DNA of 64,000 nt from Hydractinia symbiolongicarpus (Eukaryota > Cnidaria > Hydrozoa > Anthoathecata > Hydractiniidae): assembly GCF_029227915.1 (NCBI RefSeq), contig NC_079886.1, forward strand, positions 11,739,501-11,803,500, in the 5' to 3' direction. The notes under the pieces were generated by a model that worked only from the letters and a program-made list of their open reading frames with translations, was not told the origin of the DNA and searched no databases. Both the position numbers and the translations under genes were made by a program. Of this stretch, positions 25,101 through 34,064 are shown piece after piece. Positions within the stretch are counted from its first letter, which is position 1. Each line of letters opens with the position of its first letter.

Positions 25101-26390
25101 CGAGCTCTTGCGGACGGGGATGTTCGATGACCCCGCGATTGTCTTCTGCAGGTACCACGAGAGGGACGTGACGGGTATCAGATCTCACGTCTACAGCGAA
25201 CCCCACAAGTGCAATACCCTTCTAGGGTACGACGCGAACATGCTCTACCCGAGTACCCTGCTGGAAAATTTTCCATGCGGGAAGGAAAAGCTGATCAAGG
25301 TGGCTGCACCGACAGCAGCGCACAATCTCAAGATGCTGACGCGAGGTGTTCAAAATGGCTCGCTTCTCGATCGATATCGAGGTACCTCCCGAGCTGTATG
25401 ACAAATTCAGCGAGATGTCTCCGCTATTTGTGGTCAAGGAGATAGCCGACGATCAAATCCCTGAGCACAAGATCCTGTTGTACACTCCCGTGCTAAAATG
25501 GTACCTCGAGCACGAGCTGAAAGTGACTGCTTTTTACCAGTTCCTCAAGTACGCTCGAGGTAAACCGTTTGCGTGGTTCCCGGAAGAGATTTCTGATGCA
25601 CGAAAACAAGCAGAGAAAGCGCATCGCGGGAGATACGGCCAAGTTGAAGGGGAACTCATTCTACGGGAAGATGATCGAAGATCTGGCGAGGCACTCGAAC
25701 ACCACATTTACCAGAAACGAAAAAGATGTCGAGGCAGCGATGAGATCCCCGTACCTCAAAGACCTTGAGAAGATAGGAGATGCGTACGAGATCAGAAAGG
25801 GTAGGCACGGGGTCAGCATCGATAGAGCTTACCAGTGCGGCATCGCCGTCTATCAGCTGGCCAAGTTGCGCATGCTCGTGTTCTACTACGACTTCCTGGT
25901 CAAGTACGTAGATCGTCGAATCTTTGAGTATTGCTACATGGATACAGACTCGGTGTATTTTGCCATCTCTAGAGAAGAGTTGCGATATGTCATTCGCTCT
26001 CAACTGCTCGACGAGTACGACGAGGATGTGGAAAACTGGCTTTTCATTGACAAGTAGTCGAGTCGAACGGGAGGACTATTTAAAGCGGATTTCATCGGGT
26101 CTCGGATGATTGCCTTGACAGCCAAGTGCTATTTCGTCGAATGGCAAGAGGGCACAAAATTTTAATGCAAAGGGATGTCAAAGAGGCAGAATGCCGTGAC
26201 GTGGTCTAGGCACATGAGCACGTTAAAAGGTGCCCTAGGCACAGCGAAAAACGTAGGTTTCCGGGTGCACAACCAGGGGATGGTCACGTACGAGCAGAAC
26301 AAGCTGGGACTCTCGGCGTTCTAGGATAAGCGGAAGGTACTCGAAGATGGTATACCTACGGTGCCTTTGGATTTTGAGAAAGAAACATGA
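22105..26390 (+). pseudogene. Family-2 Polinton protein-primed DNA polymerase B, multiply broken
   Basis: Start ATG at 22,105 just inside the left TIR. Order seen: N-terminal MSWFRNPISKLYN region; cysteine/histidine zinc finger (CEACKQMF...H...C), duplicated with its surroundings; exo I-like VFDFEALLA near 24,130; exo II GFNTGKYDINL near 24,430; palm motif B KLKGNSFYGKM near 25,640; motif C YMDTDS near 25,935; C terminus to TGA at 26,388. Lesions: in-frame TAA 22,531; in-frame TAG at 24,289, 24,400, 24,613, 26,055 and 26,322; TAA 26,163; frameshifts near 23,730, 24,930, 25,095, 25,350 and 25,570; and loss of a segment near 24,105 that the copy at 54.4 kb retains. It replicated the element before decay. 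Confidence 0.9.
22711..23963 (+). repeat. Tandem duplication inside polB (units of about 620 and 633 bp)
   Basis: 22,711-23,330 and 23,331-23,963 are near-identical copies, joined at TACGCG(G)TGCGGGTC. Each encodes the same N-terminal polymerase segment including the zinc finger. Differences are scattered substitutions and small indels, one of which (near 23,722) shifts the frame in copy 2. Confidence 0.9.
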
Positions 26391-27039
26391 TGAAAATATG
26401 TCTACTAATAGCCATAATCCTACCGAACGTCGTGCTTGCGATCTGCTTCTGCAAGTGCTTCATGCCTTGCAGAAGGCTCCTAATAAAAATGTCTGAAATC
26501 TCAGAGATATTCGAAGAAATCGACACACCGGCAGAAGCCTTCGAGCCTGCGGGGATGACCATCGACAAGCGCCAGGTCCTGAAAGACGCTATACGTAAAG
26601 GCAAGCAGCACCTCCTACCGAAGAAATGTACCGAGGCCTTTATTGACAAGCCTCACCTGATGTCATCGAGAATACGTATACGGATTACGTGCAGCGTGAA
26701 TTTCAGGAGAAAGGCGAGAAGACCGCCAAGGCGTTGTCTTCACACGCCAATAGCCTGTACACCAAGGCTGTAGGCAACGTTGTTTCAATCGACAGTGCCG
26801 AGGGTCTCAGGCAAGATATCGAGGAAGACCCTATAATTCGAGGATCTATGGCAGAGCTGGGAATCCTCGTGTACTCCGCGTTTGGCTGATTCCTAGCGCC
26901 GTTACTGATGGCTGCGCACACTGTTAACCACTATCAGCTCACCGTGAAGCATGAATCCAAGACAGATGGGGAGCGAGCTGATGAAAAGCGAGAAAAAGAT
27001 GGGGAACAGTCTTTCGAAGTTTCGCATGAGCATTCGTGA
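26387..27039 (+). pseudogene. Polinton membrane-anchored protein, family-2 copy, broken
   Basis: Overlaps the polB stop by 4 nt. N-terminal hydrophobic helix (ICLLIAIILPNVVLAICFCKCF), then a soluble region. A frameshift near 26,640 and an in-frame TGA at 26,887 interrupt it; the end is TGA at 27,037. Homologous by order and pattern to 60,105-60,740: a membrane segment, a DLEN/DIEEDP block, then FxSxLAPL. The function is unknown; a membrane anchor plus capsid-module position suggests a virion or assembly role. Confidence 0.6.
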
Positions 27040-27384
27040 AACAGTTGATAGACTAAAAGCAATGGAAAAATGGGGGAGTACGGGTGCACGCTATACAGAT
27101 TGGTGTGGTATTTACGGAGACTTTTTAGCGATCAAATGATTTTGACACCGGTAGCGGATCGCTTTCCGTCTCAAGCATGTAATTTAGTGGTGGATCAACA
27201 GAGAAATGCGATAGGATACGCTGGCAGAAACGGTTTGAAGGCCTCTGACATGTCTAGGGTCTATATATATTAGTGAAGCAGAAGGGTGAGCCTGCTGAGC
27301 ATCGCCCCCCGCAGCAGCAACGTGAAGAGCGTCAACCCACGCCTCAGCAGATTGACATTTTCAAGATGACATAGCCCCTAATAA
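27040..27384 (+). pseudogene. Degenerate small-gene remnant
   Basis: By position this should be the counterpart of the Lys-rich membrane gene at 60,694-61,074. Short open pieces end in a Pro/Gln/Arg-rich tail finishing near 27,371. Too broken to define a gene. Confidence 0.3.
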
Positions 27385-27603
27385 ATGAGCAGCAAAGAGT
27401 ATCAGAGAGAAGTCGTTGATTCATTGTGGGAATCCGTCAGACTGGTATCCTATAAAAAGGCGCTGGAGGTTTCTAGACCAGGGGCTAAGATGGACCTGGA
27501 GGACGGTTTAAAGCTCGCTGGATATATGATGGGAGCGATATTATTCGACGATTATGCGATAAAACAAGGGTGGTATAAACGTTCCATGATGCCTCCGAAA
27601 TAA
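27385..27603 (+). CDS. Small conserved Polinton protein, family-2 copy, intact
   Basis: 72 residues, with ATG in AATAAATGAGC context and a TAA stop. The pattern of an N-terminal amphipathic stretch, K/D-LED-G, then a hydrophobic AGYMMGAILFDDYAIKQ matches 61,119-61,346 (DLEDTGKL...EYLIKQK) in the other Polinton. It sits at the same relative place after the membrane gene. One of the few unbroken genes in this copy. Function unknown. Confidence 0.6.
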   Translation: MSSKEYQREVVDSLWESVRLVSYKKALEVSRPGAKMDLEDGLKLAGYMMGAILFDDYAIKQGWYKRSMMPPK

Positions 27604-27642
27604 ACTGACCGCGTTCCCCAAGGGAAAAAAACACGAGTTAAC

Positions 27643-28321
27643 ATGGAGACCAAGAAATCCTGTTCAAAGTGTAAAAGAAGTCTATTGCCAGATGCATTCA
27701 AGTTGATGAAAAATGGTCAACAAACAAAATGGTGCATCAAATGCGTCAATATTGCCAAGGCGTCAAGGGAGCGTACAAAGTGCCCCCATGAAAGGCGGAG
27801 GATCCGGTGCAAGGATTGTAAAGACAGTCAAATAATGCCACCATCAAAGGGTGAGATCCCAATGTAAAGACTGCGGAGGTGGAGCCATCTGCCACCATGA
27901 AAGGTGAAGATCCCAATGTAAAGACTGCGGAGGCGGAGCCATCTGCCATCATCAAAAGCAAAGATCAAAGTGCAAGGATTGTAAAGGCAGTCAAATCTGC
28001 GAGCATCAAAGGGTTAGGTCTCAATGTAAAGACTGTGATCCTGCCGGACATCTCGCTTCTGTTGTACGCAGCCGAACATCAAAGGCTCTACAGGGAAACA
28101 AGGAACTCAGCTCCCAGGAATATCTCAGGTGCGATATCGTGACACTGCGGGCACATATCGAGGCTCAGTTTTCAGAGGGGATGACATGGGATAATTATGG
28201 TAGCTGGCACGGGGATGTCCCATCGCTTGCCGAGGTTGGTATAAGATTACACTACACTAATACCCAACCCATGTGGGCAAGCGAAAATATAGCTAAGGGT
28301 AACCGCTTCGTCTCAGAATAA
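27643..28321 (+). pseudogene. Zinc-repeat HNH endonuclease-like protein, broken
   Basis: The N terminus has CSKCKRSLLPDAF and CIKC; then tandem 54-nt (18-residue) repeats of pattern C-x-H-x7-C-x2-C; then GMTWDNYG...W, with HYTNTQPMWASENIAKGN at the end. This layout matches HNH-type proteins of large DNA viruses with C-H-C-C repeats. The expected I-D-H core after GSWH is altered here (WHGDVP). Breaks: a +1 shift at about 27,834, TGA at 27,904 and a shift near 28,140. Confidence 0.7.
27781..28045 (+). repeat. Five tandem 54-nt zinc-finger repeats
   Basis: Units start at 27,781, 27,836, 27,890, 27,944 and 27,998. Each encodes C-x-H followed by a CKDC pair; unit 1 is one base longer, which shifts the frame. 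Confidence 0.85.
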
Positions 28322-28327
28322 ACAAGG

Positions 28328-28356
28328 GTTGTGTCTGCCTTACCGGCAAACACAAC
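28328..28356. terminator. Hairpin 6 nt after the HNH stop
   Basis: GTTGTGT pairs with ACACAAC and TGCC with GGCA (one C/A mismatch), loop TTACC. It lies between the stop at 28,321 and the ATPase ATG at 28,366. See the hairpin finding. Confidence 0.65.
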
Positions 28357-28365
28357 ACAGAATAA

Positions 28366-28952
28366 ATGGCTCTCGATATTGTCAAGGAGTGGCATGCAGC
28401 AATCTTCAGTGGGCCAACAAGCTGCGGCAAGACCCAGCGAGTCCTCGAAATCCTTGAGAACGAATATAGAGATCACTTCCACAACATCGTCATTCTATGT
28501 CCAACCATCCGCTGGAACAAAACCTACCTCGATAGATCCTCGCTGTGGGAAGATGACTACGTCTTTCTGATAGAGCCCAACGACCAACTGTTCGACTTGA
28601 TCAAAAAATTCTCGGAGCTCCTGGCGGGTGAGGAGACCCTCTTCATCGTTGACGACATGATCGCCGACGAGAATTTGGACAAGCGTCGACAACCCCTGCT
28701 CCAGCTCGCCATCAGTTGTATGCAAAAGAAGCACAGTCTCTGGCTACTCACTCAAAGCTACACGGCCTTGCCAAAGAATCTGAGAAGCTATTCATGTGGT
28801 ACCCCCATGAGATGCAGGATATGAAATTGATAATCGATGAAACGAACATGATGGGTGACTGGGAGACTATCAAGACCGAGCTCATGAAGCCCAATCATGC
28901 TTGCCTTTACATCAGATTAGAGCACCCTAGAACCTGGACGATTCTCGATTGA
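28366..28952 (+). pseudogene. FtsK/HerA-type genome-packaging ATPase (A32-like), frameshifted
   Basis: Walker A GPTSCGKT at residues 16-23, Walker B LFIVDD near residue 92, and a sensor-like LWLLTQSYTALPKNLR. This is the packaging ATPase fold of Polintons, adenovirus-like and giant DNA viruses. The first frame runs 28,366-28,824; a frameshift near 28,785 moves the C-terminal part (FMWYPHEMQDMKL ... HPRTW) to the frame ending TGA at 28,950-28,952. The length, about 195 codons, fits the compact Polinton enzyme. Its counterpart is at 59.27-59.87 kb. Confidence 0.85.
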
Positions 28953-28958
28953 ACAACT

Positions 28959-28983
28959 ACGGGTGGATCAGCGATCCACCCGT
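28959..28983. terminator. Perfect hairpin shared by convergent ATPase and Fic ends
   Basis: 11-bp perfect arms (ACGGGTGGATC), loop AGC. It starts 6 nt after the ATPase stop and ends 8 nt before the Fic stop on the other strand. Confidence 0.75.
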
Positions 28984-28991
28984 TTACCTCT

Positions 28992-29704
28992 CTATCCTTC
29001 TATCGTGGCCTTGTGATGGTCGATAAAGTTTTTCCAGGCCAAGTATTTGGAATAGGTCAGGAGCGTGTACAGATTGCTTATGTTAAGGTCTTCTCGCTTG
29101 ATCGCCGCGTTGTAGTGCTTTCTCGATCTTGACTTTCCGCTTGTTATGCACACGGCAAAAGGGGTGCCTGTCCAAAACATGTGATAGCTGAACAGCAACC
29201 TGGCCATTCTCCCATTGCCGTCGTGGAAGGGGTGGATCCTTAGGAAGTTCCAGAAAAACTTGTGGCCTGTTTCCATTTCGTCAGCGTGGGCCTTGTTCTC
29301 GTACCAGTCGATGAGCTTTTCAAGACTCTGCTCCACCTCCATGTGATCCATGTAGTTCTCAATGCCATTATTAACGCCAAAGGTTCTGAGCTCTCCCGCC
29401 AAAATTGGGCTACCCCGGGAGTCTACGGACCCCCTTCATCAATACCCCGTGAGTTTTCAGCACCCCCGCGATCTCCCAGGTTTACCAGCATCTTGTACTT
29501 ATCTCCGCACTTTATGCCGAGGGGAAGCGTTCTCTCGAATTTGTTACTATGGAAGACGTAGGAAATGGCCATGTCGCAAGCGAAGTGCTTCATCAGGCGA
29601 TGACTCGAAAATTTCTGGCTCCACTCTCCAAACTTGGGGACGGACTCTACCATGCCTCTGAACTCGTCGTCATTCATCCAGTACAATTTCGTCAGATTCA
29701 TCAT
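28992..29704 (-). pseudogene. Fic-domain protein (AMPylase-like), one frame break
   Basis: Minus strand. The N-terminal part (29,423-29,704) begins MMNLTKLYWM and contains HSNKFERT, which resembles the S/T-x3-E-G/N inhibitory helix motif (here E-R). The C-terminal part (28,992-29,402) has HPFHDGNGRMAR, a full Fic active-site motif with catalytic His, Asp and the GNGR anion hole intact. A frame break at about 29,405-29,425, in a Gly-rich linker, separates them. Fic enzymes usually transfer AMP from ATP to hydroxyl side chains of target proteins. It lies in the middle of the Polinton between the ATPase and the BRO gene, so it is cargo of the element, not host. The target is unknown. Confidence 0.85.
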
Positions 29705-29912
29705 TTGTTAATGCTGGCAGCACACGCAGTATCAAGACAAGCAGCAACGCGGAACACCGAGGGTGGTGCCACCCTATCCCGGTCAGATATGCAAGGAGGT
29801 GGGAAAAAGCCGCATGATGTCTTCACATGACCAGGACCCGGCATGGCATGCCGGGGTAAAGGAAAGTCGTCCATCCAAAAAGATTTTTCGGATCCCAAAA
29901 CATTAGAGCAAA
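29705..29912. promoter_or_regulatory. Divergent Fic/BRO intergenic region with palindrome
   Basis: 208 bp between oppositely oriented starts. A perfect palindrome CCCGGCATG-G-CATGCCGGG lies at 29,837-29,855. It could be an operator-like site or the leftover hairpin of a lost gene. Confidence 0.35.
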
Positions 29913-30609
29913 ATGTCTCTTGTGGTTGATTATTTTAAAGAAAAACAAGTCCGATCATTCTTTGTCCAGGATAAAGGTCAATGTATCGTAGCCTCCGATA
30001 TTTGGAGAACCACAGGCTATAAGCGGGAAGCGGGAGTAAAAGCTATACAGCGATATGTTCCTAGGAAGTACAAAATGCGGATAGGCGACGCTATTGCTGA
30101 GCTCCAAGGGGTGGACCCTGGGGTCCACACCCAACAAAACACAGTTTTACTGACGGAACCAGGCGTTTATTGCTTCCTTTTGAGGTGTGGCAGACCTGAA
30201 GCAGCACTCTTTTTTGAGTGGGTTGTAGAGGAGGTGCTACCCAGAAAAATGCGAAAGCTTGCCGCAACCATCGAAGAAAAAGATATGGCCATTGCATTCC
30301 TCGAAGATGAGATTGATGTTTAGACCCAGGAAAATGCAAGTCTCGCTGAACGCTTTGTCCCTCACCGATACCCGTGCGACAACGCCCTCTGCGTTGTCGA
30401 CAAAGACGATACTCATAAGGGTGGAAAAATGGGAATGCACAGGTACTACATGATCAGGTGCCAGCGTAGGCAGCTCAGCACACGAATAAGTCCTTTACGT
30501 GCAAGGTACCCAAATATGATCCCAAAGCCAGAATGTGATGAACCAAATGCTGCCTGACAATGATGCGCGGAAGTTCTTCAAAGATCTGTTCGATATTGAT
30601 ATAGAGTAG
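29913..30609 (+). pseudogene. BRO-N (KilA-like) DNA-binding protein with broken C-terminal domain
   Basis: Residues 1-115 form a BRO-N domain: FFVQDKGQCIVASDIWRTTGY, then LLTEPGVYCFLLRCGRPEA and FFEWVVEEVLPRKMRK. A coiled helix follows, then an in-frame TAG at 30,321. The same frame continues with HRYYMIRCQRRQL, the usual C-terminal MSV199/T5orf172-like tail of viral BRO proteins, until a frameshift near 30,545; the end is TAG at 30,607. BRO proteins bind DNA and are common in large DNA viruses of arthropods and in mobile elements. Whether it regulated the Polinton is unknown. Confidence 0.8.
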
Positions 30610-30622
30610 GCGCGCACAACTC

Positions 30623-30647
30623 TTTGTGGTTATACAAAAGCCACAAA
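30623..30647. terminator. Hairpin 13 nt after the BRO stop
   Basis: TTTGTGG pairs with CCACAAA, 11-nt loop. Weaker than the other gene-end hairpins. Confidence 0.45.
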
Positions 30648-30764
30648 AAACATGCATGATAGATGCTGCTTGACCACTACGAAAAAGTCAAAAACCGACT
30701 GAGATATCAAAAACAAAAATATGGAAGCGTACGTATAGAGGCAACAACGTAGAAAAATTTACAA

Positions 30765-31235
30765 CACCAATGTACCCGTACTACGATGCTGCATCAAGGC
30801 GGAGTCTACTACTGGGTATTGTCCACGGTGTTTGGAAAATTTTAGATTTAGAATGGGGCAGTACTACGAGGGGTTTGAATATCCAGATGATGACGAACTT
30901 CTAGACAGAATAGAATCAGGCGAAAAGCCGTGGGCAAAATTCGCAAGATGTGATATTGACCCGGAGCTAGAGGATGATATTGAACACCTGGGCCTGCATA
31001 TTGTTGATGCGAGGGTGAACAAGTGGGGTATGCTCTGGAACGAGGTTATCAAATTAAAGCTCTCGGATCTAGCGGGCCTAAAGAAAATAGGCGACATACT
31101 AAACCAACCAGCGAACCAAATGTTATAAAGGAAATCGTCTATGGCTACCCATTTTATACCTTCCATGATTATACGCGCCTTCATCCGATTGATGATGACT
31201 CCGACGATGATGAGGATGACTCTGGGGATGATTAA
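30765..31235 (+). pseudogene. Unknown acidic protein with a CC...CPRC cluster, frameshifted
   Basis: A frame upstream of 30,832 encodes RCCIKAESTTGYCPRC, a possible zinc ribbon, then GQYYEGFEYPDDDELLD and EKPWAKFARCDIDPELEDD. A shift near 31,110 leads to a tail with VYGYPFYTFHDYTRL and a run of Asp/Ser ending TAA at 31,233. I do not recognise the family. Codon-like conservation of hydrophobic spacing suggests a real but decayed gene. Confidence 0.45.
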
Positions 31236-31257
31236 GACTTTGTTGTTTGGGTAGGTA

Positions 31258-31284
31258 TTAATATGAACCACAGGTTCATATTAA
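31258..31284. terminator. Perfect 12-bp hairpin after the acidic gene
   Basis: TTAATATGAACC pairs with GGTTCATATTAA, loop ACA, 22 nt after the stop at 31,235. It lies between convergent genes (integrase on the minus strand). Confidence 0.75.
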
Positions 31285-31414
31285 CTACGCTTATACAATG
31301 ACAATTGAGCGGTTCCCTCGCAGCGGGGGAAGCAGTGAAATGGCCTTCGGACTCGAGAAATTTACCATTGTTTTACATTCTCTGGAGGTACTTCAACATC
31401 TTCTGGAATCAACA

Positions 31415-32343
31415 TCAATTCCTCTGACACAAAACTACGTTCAGGACCACCGTCAATATATTACAGCAGGCGATACGGTCCAGCCTATATGTTTTCTTAC
31501 TCCACCAAGCAACAGTTGCACGTCTTCTCGAATCACCATGCTCTTCTCCTGGCTGCAGCAGGTAGAGGTAGAGGCCATCCTCAGGTAATGGTTTTTCCTC
31601 AGGGTATTCTTGATTTGACACAAGCGGGACATCCTCGAGCTTTATGGCCTTGCTGGGCTTCATGCTGATCATGACAGGCTTTGTATTGTTCAAGCCCTTG
31701 ACGATAGTGTACAAGTGCTTGACCCAAGTGGTACTAGTCGTCTCAGAGACTAATTCTTGCGCATCTTGAGGCTTGAAAAGTCTCTCAGCGAGCACCTTGT
31801 TATATGACTCGACAAAGGCTGTAAAATTGTGGTGTTACTTGGTGGTTGCAGGCTTGATCTCAACCCCTTTGCCTTCGTCACGTCTGACTTGAATTCTGAG
31901 CCGTTGTCGCACTAAATCTTTGGATAGTGGAGAGGTCCTGCTTTGTAAATGTCCCTGAGCATGCCCGCGACTTCACTAGCTTTCTTAGTACGCAAAGGTC
32001 TCGCCACCTTGTAACTCGAAGCTACATCGATCCCTGTGAGAATATACTTGTAGGTGCTACCGTACAGCTCATCGTGGGGCATGTAGAGCAAGTCAAATTG
32101 GTGCATTTTATACGGTTCCGTGATGGTAAAATGCTGGTAGTTGATGCAGTTAGGGTCTTTGATGTGTCGGAGCAAGAGTAGCTGTCTCGCCAGCCAGTGA
32201 GTAACCTTCTTCCTGGAGAGACCGCTCTGCTCAGCGAGTAATTTGATCGCCTTCTGACCACTCCAGAGATGCTCTGGAGTGTAAAAAATTTGGCTCAATT
32301 TCCCCGCCTCTTCCTCGGTAACGATATGCGTTCGTTTTGACAT
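31415..32343 (-). pseudogene. Polinton retrovirus-like integrase (rve, c-integrase), broken
   Basis: The start ATG at 32,343 (MSKRTHIV) was chosen over upstream in-frame sequence because the N-terminal H/C-type region begins there (LSQIFYTPEHLWSG). The catalytic core shows FDLLYMPHD, with the first Asp, and TGIDVASSYKVARPL. An in-frame TAG at 31,912-31,914 comes right before CDNGSEF, which holds the second catalytic Asp. Another shift leads to 31,415-31,795, with EKPLPEDGLYLYL and WSKKTYRLDRI, the C-terminal DNA-binding part. It would have inserted the element with a 6-bp stagger. Inactive now. Confidence 0.85.
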
Positions 32344-32491
32344 GTTTATTACATGTCTGTTCGATTGCTTTATCGTGCCTTTTACGCTCTTCTTCCCCAT
32401 ACCCACTGAGCTTGCTGAACAAAAAATTAGAGCCACTAAACGCCAGAGCGTTTATAATCGCTCCTCCCGCTAGAACCGCTATGCTTGCCAT
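32231..32491 (-). pseudogene. MASIA-type Polinton protein, truncated copy
   Basis: Begins MASIAVLAGGAIINALAFSGSNFLFSKL, clearly parallel to the 145-residue protein at 61,349-61,786 (MASIAMMLEGALANALAFTGSSYLFSSL). Similarity ends after ERKRHDKAIEQ, where the integrase start overlaps. About two thirds of the protein is missing. A membrane-active N-terminal helix is likely; the function is unknown. Confidence 0.6.
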
Positions 32492-32493
32492 GT

Positions 32494-32870
32494 TTAATCT
32501 GTGATGAAGCGGCTTCCCTTAGTTTGATTTTGGTTTACCCACATAAGCTGCATATTTGTATAGTGCAGTCTTGCTAATTGCACTTCCACGCTGGGGTAAC
32601 CCCATTTTTTCGATATTTAATCGGGATTTTGTGGTCAAACTTCCACTTGCCTCTATTCCCCCAATTCATCCCATCTCTTAATTGGGCCTGGATCTGCTCA
32701 GTAGAGGCTATTTCTGTATCATACCTTAGAGCAGCGCGAATCCTGGCTAGAATAAGGTCATGCTGATACCCAGGGAAATTGCATTCTTTGCAACGCCGTT
32801 TTTCCTTTCTATGGTGGCATTTGGTTCGTTCCCGTAATGCTTTACGAGTATCGAGGCAACCGATGCACAT
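32494..32870 (-). pseudogene. Second HNH-type zinc protein, frameshifted
   Basis: Minus strand. C-x-G-C, then CHHRKEKRRCKEC, GMNWGNRGKWKFDHKIPI with the HNH-like F-D-H core present, then a frameshift near 32,575. The tail HYTNMQLMWVNQNQ ends at TAA 32,494. Paralogous to 27,643-28,321 in the same element but with one zinc repeat only and a better preserved HNH core. Confidence 0.65.
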
Positions 32871-32957
32871 TTTTGTCAGTTGTCCGTTACGTTTGCTGAT
32901 CCTGAAGTTGTCCAGTGGTAAAGAGTGATTACATCTTTAACATTTAATCTCTTCTAT

Positions 32958-32982
32958 TTTTGTAAATCTCAGACTTACAAAA
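32958..32982. terminator. Hairpin 19 nt after the major capsid stop
   Basis: TTTTGTAA pairs with TTACAAAA and inner TCT with AGA, one A/C mismatch. It lies downstream of the minus-strand capsid gene (stop 33,002). Confidence 0.7.
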
Positions 32983-33001
32983 CAAGTTTCGTTGGACACA
33001 T

Positions 33002-34033
33002 TTAGTACTCGACACTGTGAAATTCACCATCCAGAATGTTAAGCTGAGCGTCCTGGAGCAAGTATACATAGCAGCGGATGTCGCTGCTTGTGCCGTCAGC
33101 CTTCTTCGTCATATGCAGGGTTATCCCATCGCTGAGGCGTTGTAAAGGCCTTCCAGAACCATGGAGACTGTGATCTGGACTTGCTCTAAAGTCGACAAAT
33201 AACGCATATCTTTCCACGAAAAACTGACCGATCGTTACCCCTGAGTCGTGGGATCCGAAGAGGTTCACGATCTGTTCCAGGTGGTCTTTCGGCAACATCG
33301 CGTGCGAGTAGAGTTCATTAGGCTCACCCTCGACTGTGATCAAGATCTTTTCGATCTTCGGGTTATAGAACACCTTGTTTGCACTAGCGTAACTTTTCAC
33401 TTTGCCGGGGTCTACGAATAGTAGGAGGACACCTTTGAGACTTTTGGCGGGAGTATCGATTTGCAAGTTGGAGGAGGTGTCGGCTTTCTTCATGGTTATC
33501 AGATCTGCCGTCAGTTCAAACATTTTTCCTAGAGGAATACAAAAGATGTTGCCATAGGCTGCGACGTTCGCCTTCTCCTCGACATTGCCTACGTAATCGG
33601 TCGCTTTCACTTGTAAGGCACGGATTGTACCATCGTTGGGATTGATCCCTTCTAGTACCAGGTTTTTTTCTCGATCAAACTTAGGCAGCCAGAGGTCTCT
33701 GTAGGTAGCGAGTACATTGTAGTCGCTGATATTCTGCACCTCGTTGCCATTCAACGAGATCCGAAGATTCTGCACCAGGGCCTTGCCGATGTTGCTGACG
33801 ATTGTGCGTTTGGTGTTCGTGCCATTAAGCTCTAGGTCAAAGAAGAGTTTGAGAGAGCTGGAAAAAATGACATCATTCCGTCCCATGTTTCGTACATCGA
33901 CGTACAAGTCCTCGTTCTGGTTGATTGTACTGGGAACGTGGGAGACTTTGACACGCTGTTTCTTCCCTTTCATAGCCAGCATTGTTTTAATCTTTGCGTA
34001 AGGGTTGAGCTTAGTTCCGAACATGTTACTCAT
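33002..34033 (-). CDS. Polinton major capsid protein, double jelly-roll, with internal deletion
   Basis: 343 residues, open frame. Same family as the 439-residue protein at 57,939-59,258. Shared blocks: TKRTIVSNIGKALV, YRDLWLPKFDREKN, PAKSLKGVLLLFVD, FYNPKIEKILITVEGEPN, RYALFVDFR...LHGSGR, and LLQDAQLNI near the C terminus. About 100 residues present in the longer protein between the IPLG/MF block and the TPAKSLKG block are missing, apparently an in-frame deletion at the domain junction. Double jelly-roll capsid proteins build the icosahedral shell; this shortened form probably could not. Start ATG in TAATAAACC context. Confidence 0.85.
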   Translation of the reverse strand: MSNMFGTKLNPYAKIKTMLAMKGKKQRVKVSHVPSTINQNEDLYVDVRNMGRNDVIFSSSLKLFFDLELNGTNTKRTIVSNIGKALVQNLRISLNGNEVQNISDYNVLATYRDLWLPKFDREKNLVLEGINPNDGTIRALQVKATDYVGNVEEKANVAAYGNIFCIPLGKMFELTADLITMKKADTSSNLQIDTPAKSLKGVLLLFVDPGKVKSYASANKVFYNPKIEKILITVEGEPNELYSHAMLPKDHLEQIVNLFGSHDSGVTIGQFFVERYALFVDFRASPDHSLHGSGRPLQRLSDGITLHMTKKADGTSSDIRCYVYLLQDAQLNILDGEFHSVEY

Positions 34034-34064
34034 GGTTTATTATTAGCCGGTTTTCGTCAAATAA

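Noticed and set aside
30100-30135. Hairpin GGGGTGGACCC...GGGTCCACACCC
   Set aside because: It lies inside the BRO-N coding region rather than at a gene end, so I did not count it as support for the gene-end hairpin pattern; it is a counter-example to keep in mind.
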